Shown here piece by piece: positions 1 through 4,772 of a stretch of 5,292 nucleotides of DNA. The stretch comes from Actinomycetes bacterium. GTDB taxonomy: Bacteria > Actinomycetota > Acidimicrobiia > Acidimicrobiales > RAAP-2. Positions within the stretch are counted from its first letter, which is position 1. Each line of letters starts with the position of its first letter. A program made the position numbers and the translations under genes. The stretch lies in the NCBI GenBank assembly GCA_021787255.1, contig JAJYMD010000256.1, positions 1 to 5,292 on the forward strand. Direction: 5' to 3'. A model generated the notes under the pieces. That model made no database searches. It saw only the letters and a program-made list of their open reading frames with translations, and had not been told where the DNA came from.

Positions 1-171
1 GCGACCCAGGTGTGCGTCGCCGACGAGCTCGCAGCGGCCGCGGAGCTCGTGATGGGCAAGGACCGCGGGATACCCGCGGCCGTCATCCGGGGCGTGCCGT
101 CCTCGTGGCTGCGCGACGGGTCGGTCCGTGAAGAGATCGTGCGCGAGCCGGCAGAGGACTTGTTCCGCTGA
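1..171 (+). CDS. cofE: C-terminal end of coenzyme F420-0:L-glutamate ligase (CofE), 5' partial
   Basis: CofE adds L-glutamate residues to F420-0 in the GTP-dependent maturation of the deazaflavin cofactor F420, in the cytoplasm. Only the last 56 codons are present, open from base 1 and stopped by TGA at 169-171. The visible part carries typical CofE C-terminal motifs: TQVCVADELAAAAELVMGK at the window edge, then IPAAVIRGVP, and a terminal REPAEDLFR. As I remember it, mycobacterial FbiB continues past the equivalent of this last motif (PAADDLFW) into a nitroreductase-like domain. Here the protein stops, so this is a stand-alone CofE, not a two-domain FbiB. It converges on the epimerase gene across 64 bp holding a hairpin. 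The start and N-terminal two-thirds lie outside the window. Identity is fairly secure from the motifs, though no alignment was run. Confidence 0.88.
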   Translation, partial: ATQVCVADELAAAAELVMGKDRGIPAAVIRGVPSSWLRDGSVREEIVREPAEDLFR

Positions 172-182
172 GGCCGAACGCG

Positions 183-230
183 GCCGACCGGCGTCGCCGT
201 GCGCGAGCTACGCGTACGTCATCGGTCGGC
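183..230. terminator. Composite hairpin between convergent genes, likely bidirectional terminator
   Basis: The 64 bp gap between the cofE stop (171) and the epimerase stop (236, minus strand) contains two nested inverted repeats. The outer 8 bp arms GCCGACCG (183-190) and CGGTCGGC (223-230) match perfectly. The inner arms GTGCGCG (199-205) and CGCGTAC (211-217) pair over 7 bp with one G-T wobble around the 5-nt loop AGCTA. There is no T-run on either side, which is common for actinobacterial terminators. Position between convergent genes is the main support for a shared terminator; the function is inferred. Confidence 0.5.
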
Positions 231-235
231 GTGCG

Positions 236-1222
236 TCATCTTTCGCTCGAATGGAGCTTGGATCCTTCGGGGGCAGCTCCGCGACGCCTCGCCTCTTCGA
301 GGACGACGGCGCAGCCCTCCTCGATCGAGGTCCACGGCCGCCACCCCAGATGGATCGCGGCGCGCCGGGCGTCGAGCGCGCTGCGACGGACCTCCCCCGG
401 GTGGGCGGGGACGTGGCGGACTTCGGGCACGACGCCCGCGATTGCGGACATCGTGGCGAGGAGCTCGTTCACCGAGGTCTCCTTCCCGGTCCCGATGTTG
501 CAGACGAGCCCTCCGCCCTTCGTCGCAGCCCGGGCGAACGCGTCGACCACGTCGTCGACGTAGACGTAGTCGCGGGTCTGGTGGCCGTCACCGAAGACCG
601 TAACAGGCGAGCCGGTCGCCAGCGCCCGGGCGAAAATGGCGACCACGCCGGCTTCGGCGTAGGGATCCTGGCGCGGCCCGTAGACGTTCGCGAGCGCGAG
701 CGCTGAGAACTCGAGCGCGTACAAGTCCCTGTACGCGACGAGGTAGTCGATGACCGCCTTCTTCCCGACGCCGTAGGGCGAGAGCGGCCGGTGCGGATGG
801 GACTCGCCGATCGGAAGCTCCGCTTCGTCCGGCTCGCCGTAGAGGGAGCCTCCGCTCGCCGCGTACACGACCCTGTCGGTGCCGGCGGCCCGTGCGCCCT
901 CCAGCACGCGCAGGCTCCCCAGGACGTTCACGTCCGCGTCGAGCACCGGGTCGGCGATCGACAGGCGTGCGTCGACCCGCGCCGCCAGGTGGAAGATCAC
1001 CGCGGGGCGGCGACGGAGGATCAGCTCGGTCGTCTCCGGAAGGCGGACGTCGAGCTGGTGGATCGTGAGCGCGCGCCCGCCGATCGCGCGCGCTTCGGTC
1101 AGGTTCGTGAGCGAGCCGCTCGACAGATCGTCGACCACGTCGACGTCGTGGCCCTCCGCCAACAACCGGTCGACCAGCGCCGACCCGATGAACCCGGCGC
1201 CGCCGGTGACCATCGCCCGCAT
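236..1222 (-). CDS. NAD-dependent sugar-nucleotide epimerase/dehydratase (GalE-like extended SDR)
   Basis: This 328-residue protein belongs to the extended short-chain dehydrogenase family that epimerises or dehydrates NDP-sugars in the cytoplasm; UDP-glucose 4-epimerase is the closest type I recognise. Visible features in order: the Rossmann NAD motif TGGAGFIGS (residues 6-14), acidic DD at 31-32 for the adenosine ribose, HLAA (78-81), a Ser in GGSLYGE (Ser126), the catalytic pair YGVGK (Tyr150, Lys154), NVYGPRQDP (178-186), and TRDYVYVDD in the C-terminal substrate half. Length is normal for the family. The reading frame is open 24 codons further upstream, but ATG 1222 (MRAMVTGG) is preferred because it puts the glycine motif at the N-terminus and begins 19 bp after the nucleotidyltransferase stop. 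ATG 1213 is a possible alternative. No strong Shine-Dalgarno is visible, so translation may be coupled to the gene before it. Exact substrate cannot be told from sequence alone. It is the last gene of the operon. Confidence 0.9.
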   Translation of the reverse strand: MRAMVTGGAGFIGSALVDRLLAEGHDVDVVDDLSSGSLTNLTEARAIGGRALTIHQLDVRLPETTELILRRRPAVIFHLAARVDARLSIADPVLDADVNVLGSLRVLEGARAAGTDRVVYAASGGSLYGEPDEAELPIGESHPHRPLSPYGVGKKAVIDYLVAYRDLYALEFSALALANVYGPRQDPYAEAGVVAIFARALATGSPVTVFGDGHQTRDYVYVDDVVDAFARAATKGGGLVCNIGTGKETSVNELLATMSAIAGVVPEVRHVPAHPGEVRRSALDARRAAIHLGWRPWTSIEEGCAVVLEEARRRGAAPEGSKLHSSER

Positions 1223-1241
1223 GGCGCCACATCTTGCACGG

Positions 1242-2318
1242 TCAGCCCGGCACGCGCTCTCCGGCCACGACCGCCCCTGCGCCGACGGACGCACGGTGTC
1301 CCAGCACCGACAGAGGACGCACGTCGCCTCGCGCGCCGACGCACGAGCCGGGACCGAGGATCGAGCCCGTCACCGTCGCGCCCCAACCCACCATCGCCCC
1401 GGCGAGCAGCACGGACCCGACGACCCGCGCACCTGAGGCGATCACGCAGCCGCGGCCCACGACCGCCTTCTCGACCAGCGCGCCGGGGCAGACGAGCGCG
1501 CCGTCGCCGAGGAGCGCGGGTCCGCGAACCTCGCCTTGGACCCTCGGGGAGCCGACGAGCCAGACGCCACCTCCGGCGTCCTTCGCACCGGGGGCGGGCG
1601 GCCCTGGACGGCGGCCCTCCAGGAGGTCCCAATGCGCCTTGAGGTACGTCTCGGGCGTCCCGGCGTCGAGCCAGTACGAGGAGTCGGCCAGCGCGTAGAG
1701 CGTGCCGTCGGCCACCATCGCAGGGAACGTCTCGCGCTCGACGGAGACCTGCCTTCCCTCGGGCACCCGATCGAGGAACGACGGCTCGAGCACGTAGGTT
1801 CCAGCGTTCACGAGGTGCGTGGGTGCTTCCTCCCTCGCTGGCTTCTCGACGAACGCGCGCACGCGACCCGTCTCGTCGGTCGGCACCACGCCGAACGTCG
1901 AGGGATCGTCCACGGGGTGCAACGAGATCGACCCCTCGGCGCCGCGGGCCCGATGGAACTCGAGCAGCGCGCCGAGGTCCATGTCGGTCAGCACGTCGCC
2001 GTTCGCGACGACGAAGGTGCCGTCGATCTGCGCGCTGAGCGCTGAGAACCGGATCGCACCGGCGGTGCCAAGGGGCTTCGCCTCGATTGCGTAGGAAAGG
2101 CGGACGCCCGCTGCGACGCCGTCGGGGTACGCCTTCATGAAGGCGTCCGGAAGGTACCCGAGCGAAAGGACCACCTCGTCGATGCCATGGCGCCCGAGCT
2201 GGCCCAGCACCCTCTCGATCATCGGCTGCTCCACGACGGGCAGCATCTGCTTCGGCACCGACAGCGTGAGCGGGCGGAGGCGCGTCCCTTCGCCCCCGAC
2301 GAGCACGACCGCCTTCAC
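1242..2318 (-). CDS. Mannose-1-phosphate guanylyltransferase-like sugar nucleotidyltransferase with C-terminal left-handed beta-helix
   Basis: This 358-residue enzyme transfers a nucleotidyl group from an NTP to a sugar 1-phosphate, most likely GTP plus mannose-1-phosphate to GDP-mannose. Visible features: the nucleotide-binding signature GGEGTRLRPLT (8-18), VPKQMLP with the conserved Lys23, PLGTAGAI (82-89), NGD with the metal-binding Asp108, VEKP (157-160), NAG (171-173), and WLDAG with the second metal Asp219. From about residue 254 come hexapeptide repeats of a left-handed beta-helix. Length and layout fit the mycobacterial GDP-mannose pyrophosphorylase ManB (Rv3264c, about 359 residues), including VSVERETFPA. 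RmlA-type thymidylyltransferase activity is the alternative. The GTG start at 2318 places the signature at the N-terminus and begins 11 bp after the preceding stop. The frame stays open upstream to 2714, but that stretch encodes His/Arg-rich nonsense opposite the Ser/Thr-rich tail codons. No Shine-Dalgarno is visible. Middle gene of the three-gene operon. Confidence 0.88.
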   Translation of the reverse strand: MKAVVLVGGEGTRLRPLTLSVPKQMLPVVEQPMIERVLGQLGRHGIDEVVLSLGYLPDAFMKAYPDGVAAGVRLSYAIEAKPLGTAGAIRFSALSAQIDGTFVVANGDVLTDMDLGALLEFHRARGAEGSISLHPVDDPSTFGVVPTDETGRVRAFVEKPAREEAPTHLVNAGTYVLEPSFLDRVPEGRQVSVERETFPAMVADGTLYALADSSYWLDAGTPETYLKAHWDLLEGRRPGPPAPGAKDAGGGVWLVGSPRVQGEVRGPALLGDGALVCPGALVEKAVVGRGCVIASGARVVGSVLLAGAMVGWGATVTGSILGPGSCVGARGDVRPLSVLGHRASVGAGAVVAGERVPG

Positions 2319-2329
2319 GTTCGCAGTTT

Positions 2330-3355
2330 CTACTTCGCCTTCGTCGTGCTGGTGGTCGACGGCTTGGGAGCGGTCGTGGTCGAGGGGGTCGGCGTGGTGC
2401 CGGACACCGGCGTGGTGGTCTTCGTCGACGAAGAGGAGCTCGGCGTGGACGTGGACGTCGGCGCGGTGGTCGTAGTGGTCGAGGAGGCACCGGTCGAGGC
2501 GTCCAGGAGCGCGGTCACGATGGTGCCGCTGGGCTTGGGCAGCTTCGTTCCCGCGGGAACGAAACCGATCGTGATGAGCTGGTCGTTGGTGAATGGCAGT
2601 GTGGCCGGGTTCCCATGGACGGTCGACGCCTTCTGCTTCGACGAGAAGGCGTTCGGCCAGTAGGTCACCTGCACCTGGGCCTTCTTCCCGGCGTCCTTGG
2701 TGCCCGAGGGGCACTTCTCGCCGCTCCGATAGGTCGTCCCCGAAAGGGATCTAGCCTTCTTGGCCGACGCCGAGCCCTTGGAGCTGGTGGAGCCGGCCGA
2801 GCCCTTGGGGCTGGTGGAGCCGGCCGAGCCCTTGGGGCTGGTGGAGCCGGCCGAGCTGGTGGAGCCGGCCGAGCTGGTGGAGCTGGTGGAGCCCTTGGGG
2901 CTGGTGGAGCTGCTGGGGGACGACGCCGAGGAGGGCAAGTGGAGCGCCGAGGCGGTCAGCCTGAGCCCTTGATAGGACGAGACGAACTTCCCGAGCACCG
3001 CGTTGTGGCCGGCGTCCTTTGTTGTCTTGGGCGAGATCACGATCACGCCGTTCCCGAGCGTGTAGAAGGATTGCGTTGTCGCGTCCAGGAGGTTCGACGC
3101 CAACGGTGGGAGCTGGTTGCCGCAAATGTCGAAGTCGACGGCGGCGAACCACGTGGTGCCCTTCGTGGGGGGCGTGGTGTTCGCGACCGCCCCGCTCCGG
3201 TAGTCCATGCGGGAGACCACGATCGAAGCCACGCCCAGGATCACGATCAGGACGAGCGCGGCGTACCAGTTGACGGGCACCTGTCCGCGATAGGTACGGC
3301 CGCCGCCCGTCGCACCGGCGCGTGCGACCCATTTCCCCGTGGAGCTCCTCGGCAT
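2330..3355 (-). CDS. Membrane-anchored extracytoplasmic protein with Ser/Thr-rich repeat insert and tail
   Basis: The product has 341 residues and no function I can name. It has a basic, Gly-rich N-terminus (MPRSSTGKWVARAG), one transmembrane helix at about 30-48 (YAALVLIVILGVASIVVS) and then a non-cytoplasmic part. This runs from TTWFAAVDFDICG (67-79) through a globular stretch to about 140. A Ser/Gly/Lys low-complexity insert follows at about 142-200. The second half of the globular domain is at 206-288 (GTTYRSGEKC, VQVTYWP, ITIGFVPAGTKLPKPSG), followed by a Ser/Thr/Pro tail (288-341). Cys78 and Cys215 could form a disulfide joining the halves. The layout matches, from memory, a conserved acidimicrobial family of small anchored proteins found beside sugar nucleotidyltransferases. 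ATG 3355 is chosen because the conserved-looking N-terminus starts there; upstream frame is open but lacks coding character. First gene of the operon. Confidence 0.8.
   Translation of the reverse strand: MPRSSTGKWVARAGATGGGRTYRGQVPVNWYAALVLIVILGVASIVVSRMDYRSGAVANTTPPTKGTTWFAAVDFDICGNQLPPLASNLLDATTQSFYTLGNGVIVISPKTTKDAGHNAVLGKFVSSYQGLRLTASALHLPSSASSPSSSTSPKGSTSSTSSAGSTSSAGSTSPKGSAGSTSPKGSAGSTSSKGSASAKKARSLSGTTYRSGEKCPSGTKDAGKKAQVQVTYWPNAFSSKQKASTVHGNPATLPFTNDQLITIGFVPAGTKLPKPSGTIVTALLDASTGASSTTTTTAPTSTSTPSSSSSTKTTTPVSGTTPTPSTTTAPKPSTTSTTKAK
2772..2915 (-). repeat. Tandem 27/18-bp coding repeat (GSAGSTSPK units)
   Basis: Within the membrane-protein gene, 144 bp consist of back-to-back units of 27, 27, 27, 18, 18 and 27 bp (boundaries 2772, 2799, 2826, 2853, 2871, 2889). 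The second and third units are identical, and the first differs from them by one base. The 27-bp unit encodes the 9-residue motif GSAGSTSPK, and the 18-bp form drops the three-codon SPK block. All units keep the frame, so copy-number change would lengthen or shorten the linker without breaking the gene. The near-identity of units points to recent slippage or unequal recombination. The array is also open on the opposite strand, which explains a spurious Leu/Val/Glu/Pro-rich ORF there. Confidence 0.9.
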
Positions 3356-3365
3356 GGCGGAGCAG

Positions 3366-3391
3366 ACCTTACCAACAGCCCGGCGCGTCAC
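3366..3391 (-). promoter_or_regulatory. Possible promoter of the membrane protein/nucleotidyltransferase/epimerase operon
   Basis: On the minus strand TAAGGT (3366-3371) fits the actinobacterial -10 pattern TANNNT and ends 10 bp before the ATG at 3355. That predicts transcription starting only a few bases ahead of the start codon, consistent with the weak Shine-Dalgarno. A GTGACG element at 3386-3391 resembles a -35 box, but the 14 bp spacer is short, so only the -10 is reasonably supported. Confidence 0.3.
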
Positions 3392-3393
3392 CC

Positions 3394-3412
3394 CCGCGGC
3401 TTGTGCCCGCGG
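3394..3412. other. Short GC hairpin in the gap between regulator and operon
   Basis: CCGCGGC (3394-3400) and GCCCGCGG (3405-3412) pair over 7 bp with one bulged C around the loop TTGT. It lies just upstream of the candidate promoter of the operon and about 100 bp after the regulator stop codon. It may assist termination or be an operator, or be incidental in such GC-rich sequence. Confidence 0.3.
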
Positions 3413-3426
3413 CTCGACGCTCGGCT

Positions 3427-3461
3427 GGGGATCTACGTCAGGTGGGAAGACGAAGATCCCT
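3427..3461 (-). terminator. Strong hairpin after the regulator gene, probable terminator
   Basis: The arms GGGGATCTACGTC (3427-3439) and GACGAAGATCCCT (3449-3461) pair over 12 of 13 positions, with one A-A mismatch and one terminal G-T pair, around a 9-nt loop. In the minus-strand direction the hairpin begins 51 nt beyond the regulator stop codon. There is no T-run after it. It separates the regulator from the downstream operon, suggesting two transcription units, although partial read-through is possible. Confidence 0.5.
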
Positions 3462-3512
3462 CCTGCGACCGTCCGGTCCGCGCCCCGACCCTCCAGCCGA
3501 TTCGACCGAGGC

Positions 3513-4319
3513 TCAACGCAGGGGCCGTCTCCCGTCGCCGGGAGCGTGCGGAGTCGGGCGTCGGCTGAGGGACCGGTACATGGCCGCGGTCTCGGGATGG
3601 ACCCACTCGGCCGGATCGACCGGTCCGCCGTGAGGTACGCGCAGCTGGTGGACGGCTTCGCCCGACACGAGCCGGAGCAGCTCCCCCATCGCCGACTCCA
3701 CACCAGCAGGGTTGCCCTGGCTGTCGGCCGCGGCGAAGAGCAGTCGGTAGAGCCGCTCGTCGTACGGGGAGACGAGGAGCCCGCGGCGCACAGCGAGCTC
3801 GGCACCGCGCCCGTCACCCCTGGCGAGGCGGTGCTCGGCGGCGTCGATCGCCAATTGCACGATCGCGCCCTCCATCTCGGCCTGCAATCCCTCGAGCACC
3901 GCCCAGTCGGCCGACCGCAACCCACCGAGAAGCGGACCGCGGACGAGCTCGAGGGCAGCAGCCCACGCGCCCGCCGCCCTTGGACCCTGCACCGCCGCAA
4001 GCGATCGGAACTGCGCCCAGTCGGTCGTCACGCTCGGGGCGAGCCGGAGACGCCCGACGCCGCGTGGCAGGTGGTCCGACCCGTCGGACGCGCACCCGAG
4101 CGCACGGCGCGCCTCGGACACCGTCGAGAACCGCGTCGGCTCGGGGGGGAGCCGATCGGGCCACAGCGCCGTCGTCCAGGCGTCGGCGGTCGCACCCGTG
4201 GGATGCAGCGCGAGGTACGTGACGAGCTCGACGCACCACGCTCGCCGAAACGGGCGCGCCGCACCGATCACCTCCACCGGCCCGAGAACCCGCACGAGGA
4301 CTTCAGGAAGCATTGTCAT
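3513..4319 (-). CDS. SARP/AfsR-type transcriptional regulator with winged-helix and BTAD domains
   Basis: The 268-residue protein looks like a small SARP. An OmpR-type winged-helix DNA-binding domain at about 7-95 shows VLVRVLGPVEV, ELVTYLALHPTG, ALWPD (51-55) and STVSEARRALG (65-75). The bacterial transcriptional activation domain (BTAD) at about 99-220 contains TDWAQFRSLA, LVRGPLL, and a helical-repeat stretch ending YDERLYRLLFAAAD. Size and domain order match classical stand-alone SARPs such as DnrI. The tail (220-268) is unconserved-looking and basic at the end. In large actinobacterial proteins the same pair of domains follows LysM or ATPase regions, but nothing like that is encoded upstream. 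The frame stays open to 4901 only because it crosses the antisense of the tRNA gene. ATG 4319 (MTMLPEVLVRV) is chosen, with ATG 4313 an alternative; neither has a clear Shine-Dalgarno. A perfect palindrome lies just upstream. Target genes are unknown; the operon behind it is an obvious candidate. Confidence 0.82.
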   Translation of the reverse strand: MTMLPEVLVRVLGPVEVIGAARPFRRAWCVELVTYLALHPTGATADAWTTALWPDRLPPEPTRFSTVSEARRALGCASDGSDHLPRGVGRLRLAPSVTTDWAQFRSLAAVQGPRAAGAWAAALELVRGPLLGGLRSADWAVLEGLQAEMEGAIVQLAIDAAEHRLARGDGRGAELAVRRGLLVSPYDERLYRLLFAAADSQGNPAGVESAMGELLRLVSGEAVHQLRVPHGGPVDPAEWVHPETAAMYRSLSRRPTPHAPGDGRRPLR

Positions 4320-4336
4320 GCGCCCAACGGTCGGCA

Positions 4337-4349
4337 GAGTGCTGCACTC
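4337..4349. promoter_or_regulatory. Perfect 13-bp palindrome upstream of the regulator gene
   Basis: GAGTGC-T-GCACTC is a perfect inverted repeat with 6 bp arms and a single central base, 17 bp ahead of the regulator ATG at 4319. Its size and symmetry suit a dimeric repressor operator. It does not resemble the direct heptamer repeats bound by known SARPs, so simple autoregulation by that mechanism is not implied. No clear -10 box was seen around it. Confidence 0.4.
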
Positions 4350-4430
4350 CGCGCCGCCAGCCTGCCCCTGGAGCGTCGGAAGCCGGTGGGCGACCGGACG
4401 CCGGGGAACCAGACGCCCGTGACCCTCGGC

Positions 4431-4458
4431 GGGCCGGGCGGGACGGGGCGGGAGGGGG
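4431..4458 (+). other. G-quadruplex-forming motif upstream of the regulator
   Basis: Six runs of G (3, 3, 3, 4, 3 and 5 bases) are separated by loops of only 1 or 2 bases on the plus strand, far above the usual four-run criterion. It lies 112-139 bp upstream of the regulator start. The G-rich strand is the template strand for the regulator and the non-template strand for anything transcribed towards the tRNA. Folding and regulatory effect are inferred. Confidence 0.6.
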
Positions 4459-4536
4459 AAACCTGGATCCCGGCCCGGTCCACCGAGAGACCTCGCCGCG
4501 AACGACGCGGTCAATGGTCCAGTATCCAGGAGCTGC

Positions 4537-4631
4537 CTTGCTGCGGAGCTCGCCGGGCACATCCCGGCGGACCTCGCTGCCGGGCTCGCCCCGGACCTCG
4601 CCGGGGACTTGCCTCTGGCCTCGCCGTGACG
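4537..4631. repeat. Degenerate 12-bp tandem repeat array, about eight copies
   Basis: Units start at 4537, 4549, 4561, 4573, 4585, 4597, 4608 and 4620; all are 12 bp except the 11 bp unit at 4597. The approximate consensus is CTCGCCGSGGAC. Five units begin with CTCGC and two with CTTGC; the one at 4561 is the most diverged. The best copies are 4549 (CTCGCCGGGCAC), 4585 (CTCGCCCCGGAC) and 4597 (CTCGCCGGGGA). The array lies in the intergenic region between the divergent regulator and tRNA genes and ends 67 bp before the tRNA. No credible ORF explains the period. The spacing, slightly more than one helical turn, would present sites on nearly one face of the DNA. Function is unknown. Confidence 0.65.
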
Positions 4632-4698
4632 TGCGCGTGCGCAGCAACGGCCCCAAGAGCACCCGGCTTCCTCGGTTGCGCGCAAGACTGTGGGACGG

Positions 4699-4772
4699 GG
4701 GGACGTAGCCCAACCGGCAGAGGCAGGGCGCTTAAACCGCCTCCAGTGAGGGTTCGAATCCCTCCGTCCCCA
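4699..4772 (+). tRNA. tRNA-Leu (anticodon UAA) with short variable loop
   Basis: A complete cloverleaf can be drawn. The acceptor stem is GGGGACG (4699-4705) with CGTCCCC (4765-4771), followed by discriminator A at 4772. The 3-bp D stem is GCC (4708-4710) with GGC (4722-4724) around an 11-nt loop containing GG. The anticodon stem is GGGCG (4726-4730) with CGCCT (4738-4742), including one G-T pair, around loop CTTAAAC. The T arm is GAGGG-TTCGAAT-CCCTC (4748-4764). The anticodon is TAA (4733-4735), which reads the leucine codon UUA. U8, A14, the A15/U48 Levitt pair, G18G19 and the T loop are all in order. CCA is not encoded. The odd point is the variable loop of 5 nt (CCAGT, 4743-4747), because tRNA-Leu normally has a long variable arm. 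I found no in-frame TTA codon by eye in the genes of this window. Being a tRNA is secure; charging with leucine is likely but not proven. Confidence 0.88.

Larger units (their letters stand above)
4320..4698. other. 379-bp intergenic region between divergent regulator and tRNA genes
   Basis: No convincing gene is present. The region contains, from left to right, the 13-bp palindrome, the G-quadruplex motif, the 12-bp repeat array and, just before the tRNA, the 10-bp palindrome TTGCGCGCAA (4676-4685). A minus-strand TTGACC at 4509-4514 resembles a -35 box for the regulator but has no fitting -10. I could not identify a clear tRNA promoter; AAGACT (4684-4689) is the best -10-like match and is weak. 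Long ORFs crossing here on both strands look like by-products of high GC. Confidence 0.6.

Noticed and set aside
2319..2714. 132-residue N-terminal extension of the nucleotidyltransferase
   Set aside because: It is a His/Asp/Arg-rich out-of-frame reading of the Ser/Thr-rich codons of the neighbouring gene. The catalytic signature begins immediately after GTG 2318.
2760..2972. Plus-strand repetitive ORF rich in ELVEPAEPLG
   Set aside because: It is the antisense reading of the GSAGSTSPK repeat. The minus-strand frame continues into a membrane anchor and globular domain, so that strand is the coding one.
2499..4000. Upstream extension of the membrane protein to 4000
   Set aside because: It would overlap the SARP-like gene in another frame on the same strand and lacks coding character. 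The conserved-looking N-terminus starts at ATG 3355.
4509..4514. TTGACC as a -35 box for the SARP-like gene
   Set aside because: The bases 17-18 bp downstream on that strand read GTCTCT or TCTCTC, not a TANNNT -10. A TTGAC-like hexamer alone is too common.
4676..4685. Palindrome TTGCGCGCAA as a regulatory site of the tRNA
   Set aside because: It is perfect, but a 10-bp GC-dominated palindrome is expected fairly often by chance here, and no promoter element supports it.
4733..4735. Ochre-suppressor tRNA
   Set aside because: Reading the loop as CTTAAAC with a 5-bp stem puts TAA, not TTA, at positions 34-36. The tRNA therefore decodes UUA leucine codons, not UAA stop codons.
4748..4772. tRNA 3' end as an attachment site of an integrated element
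   Set aside because: I found no second copy of the tRNA 3' sequence in the window and no integrase gene. The window may simply be too short to show one.
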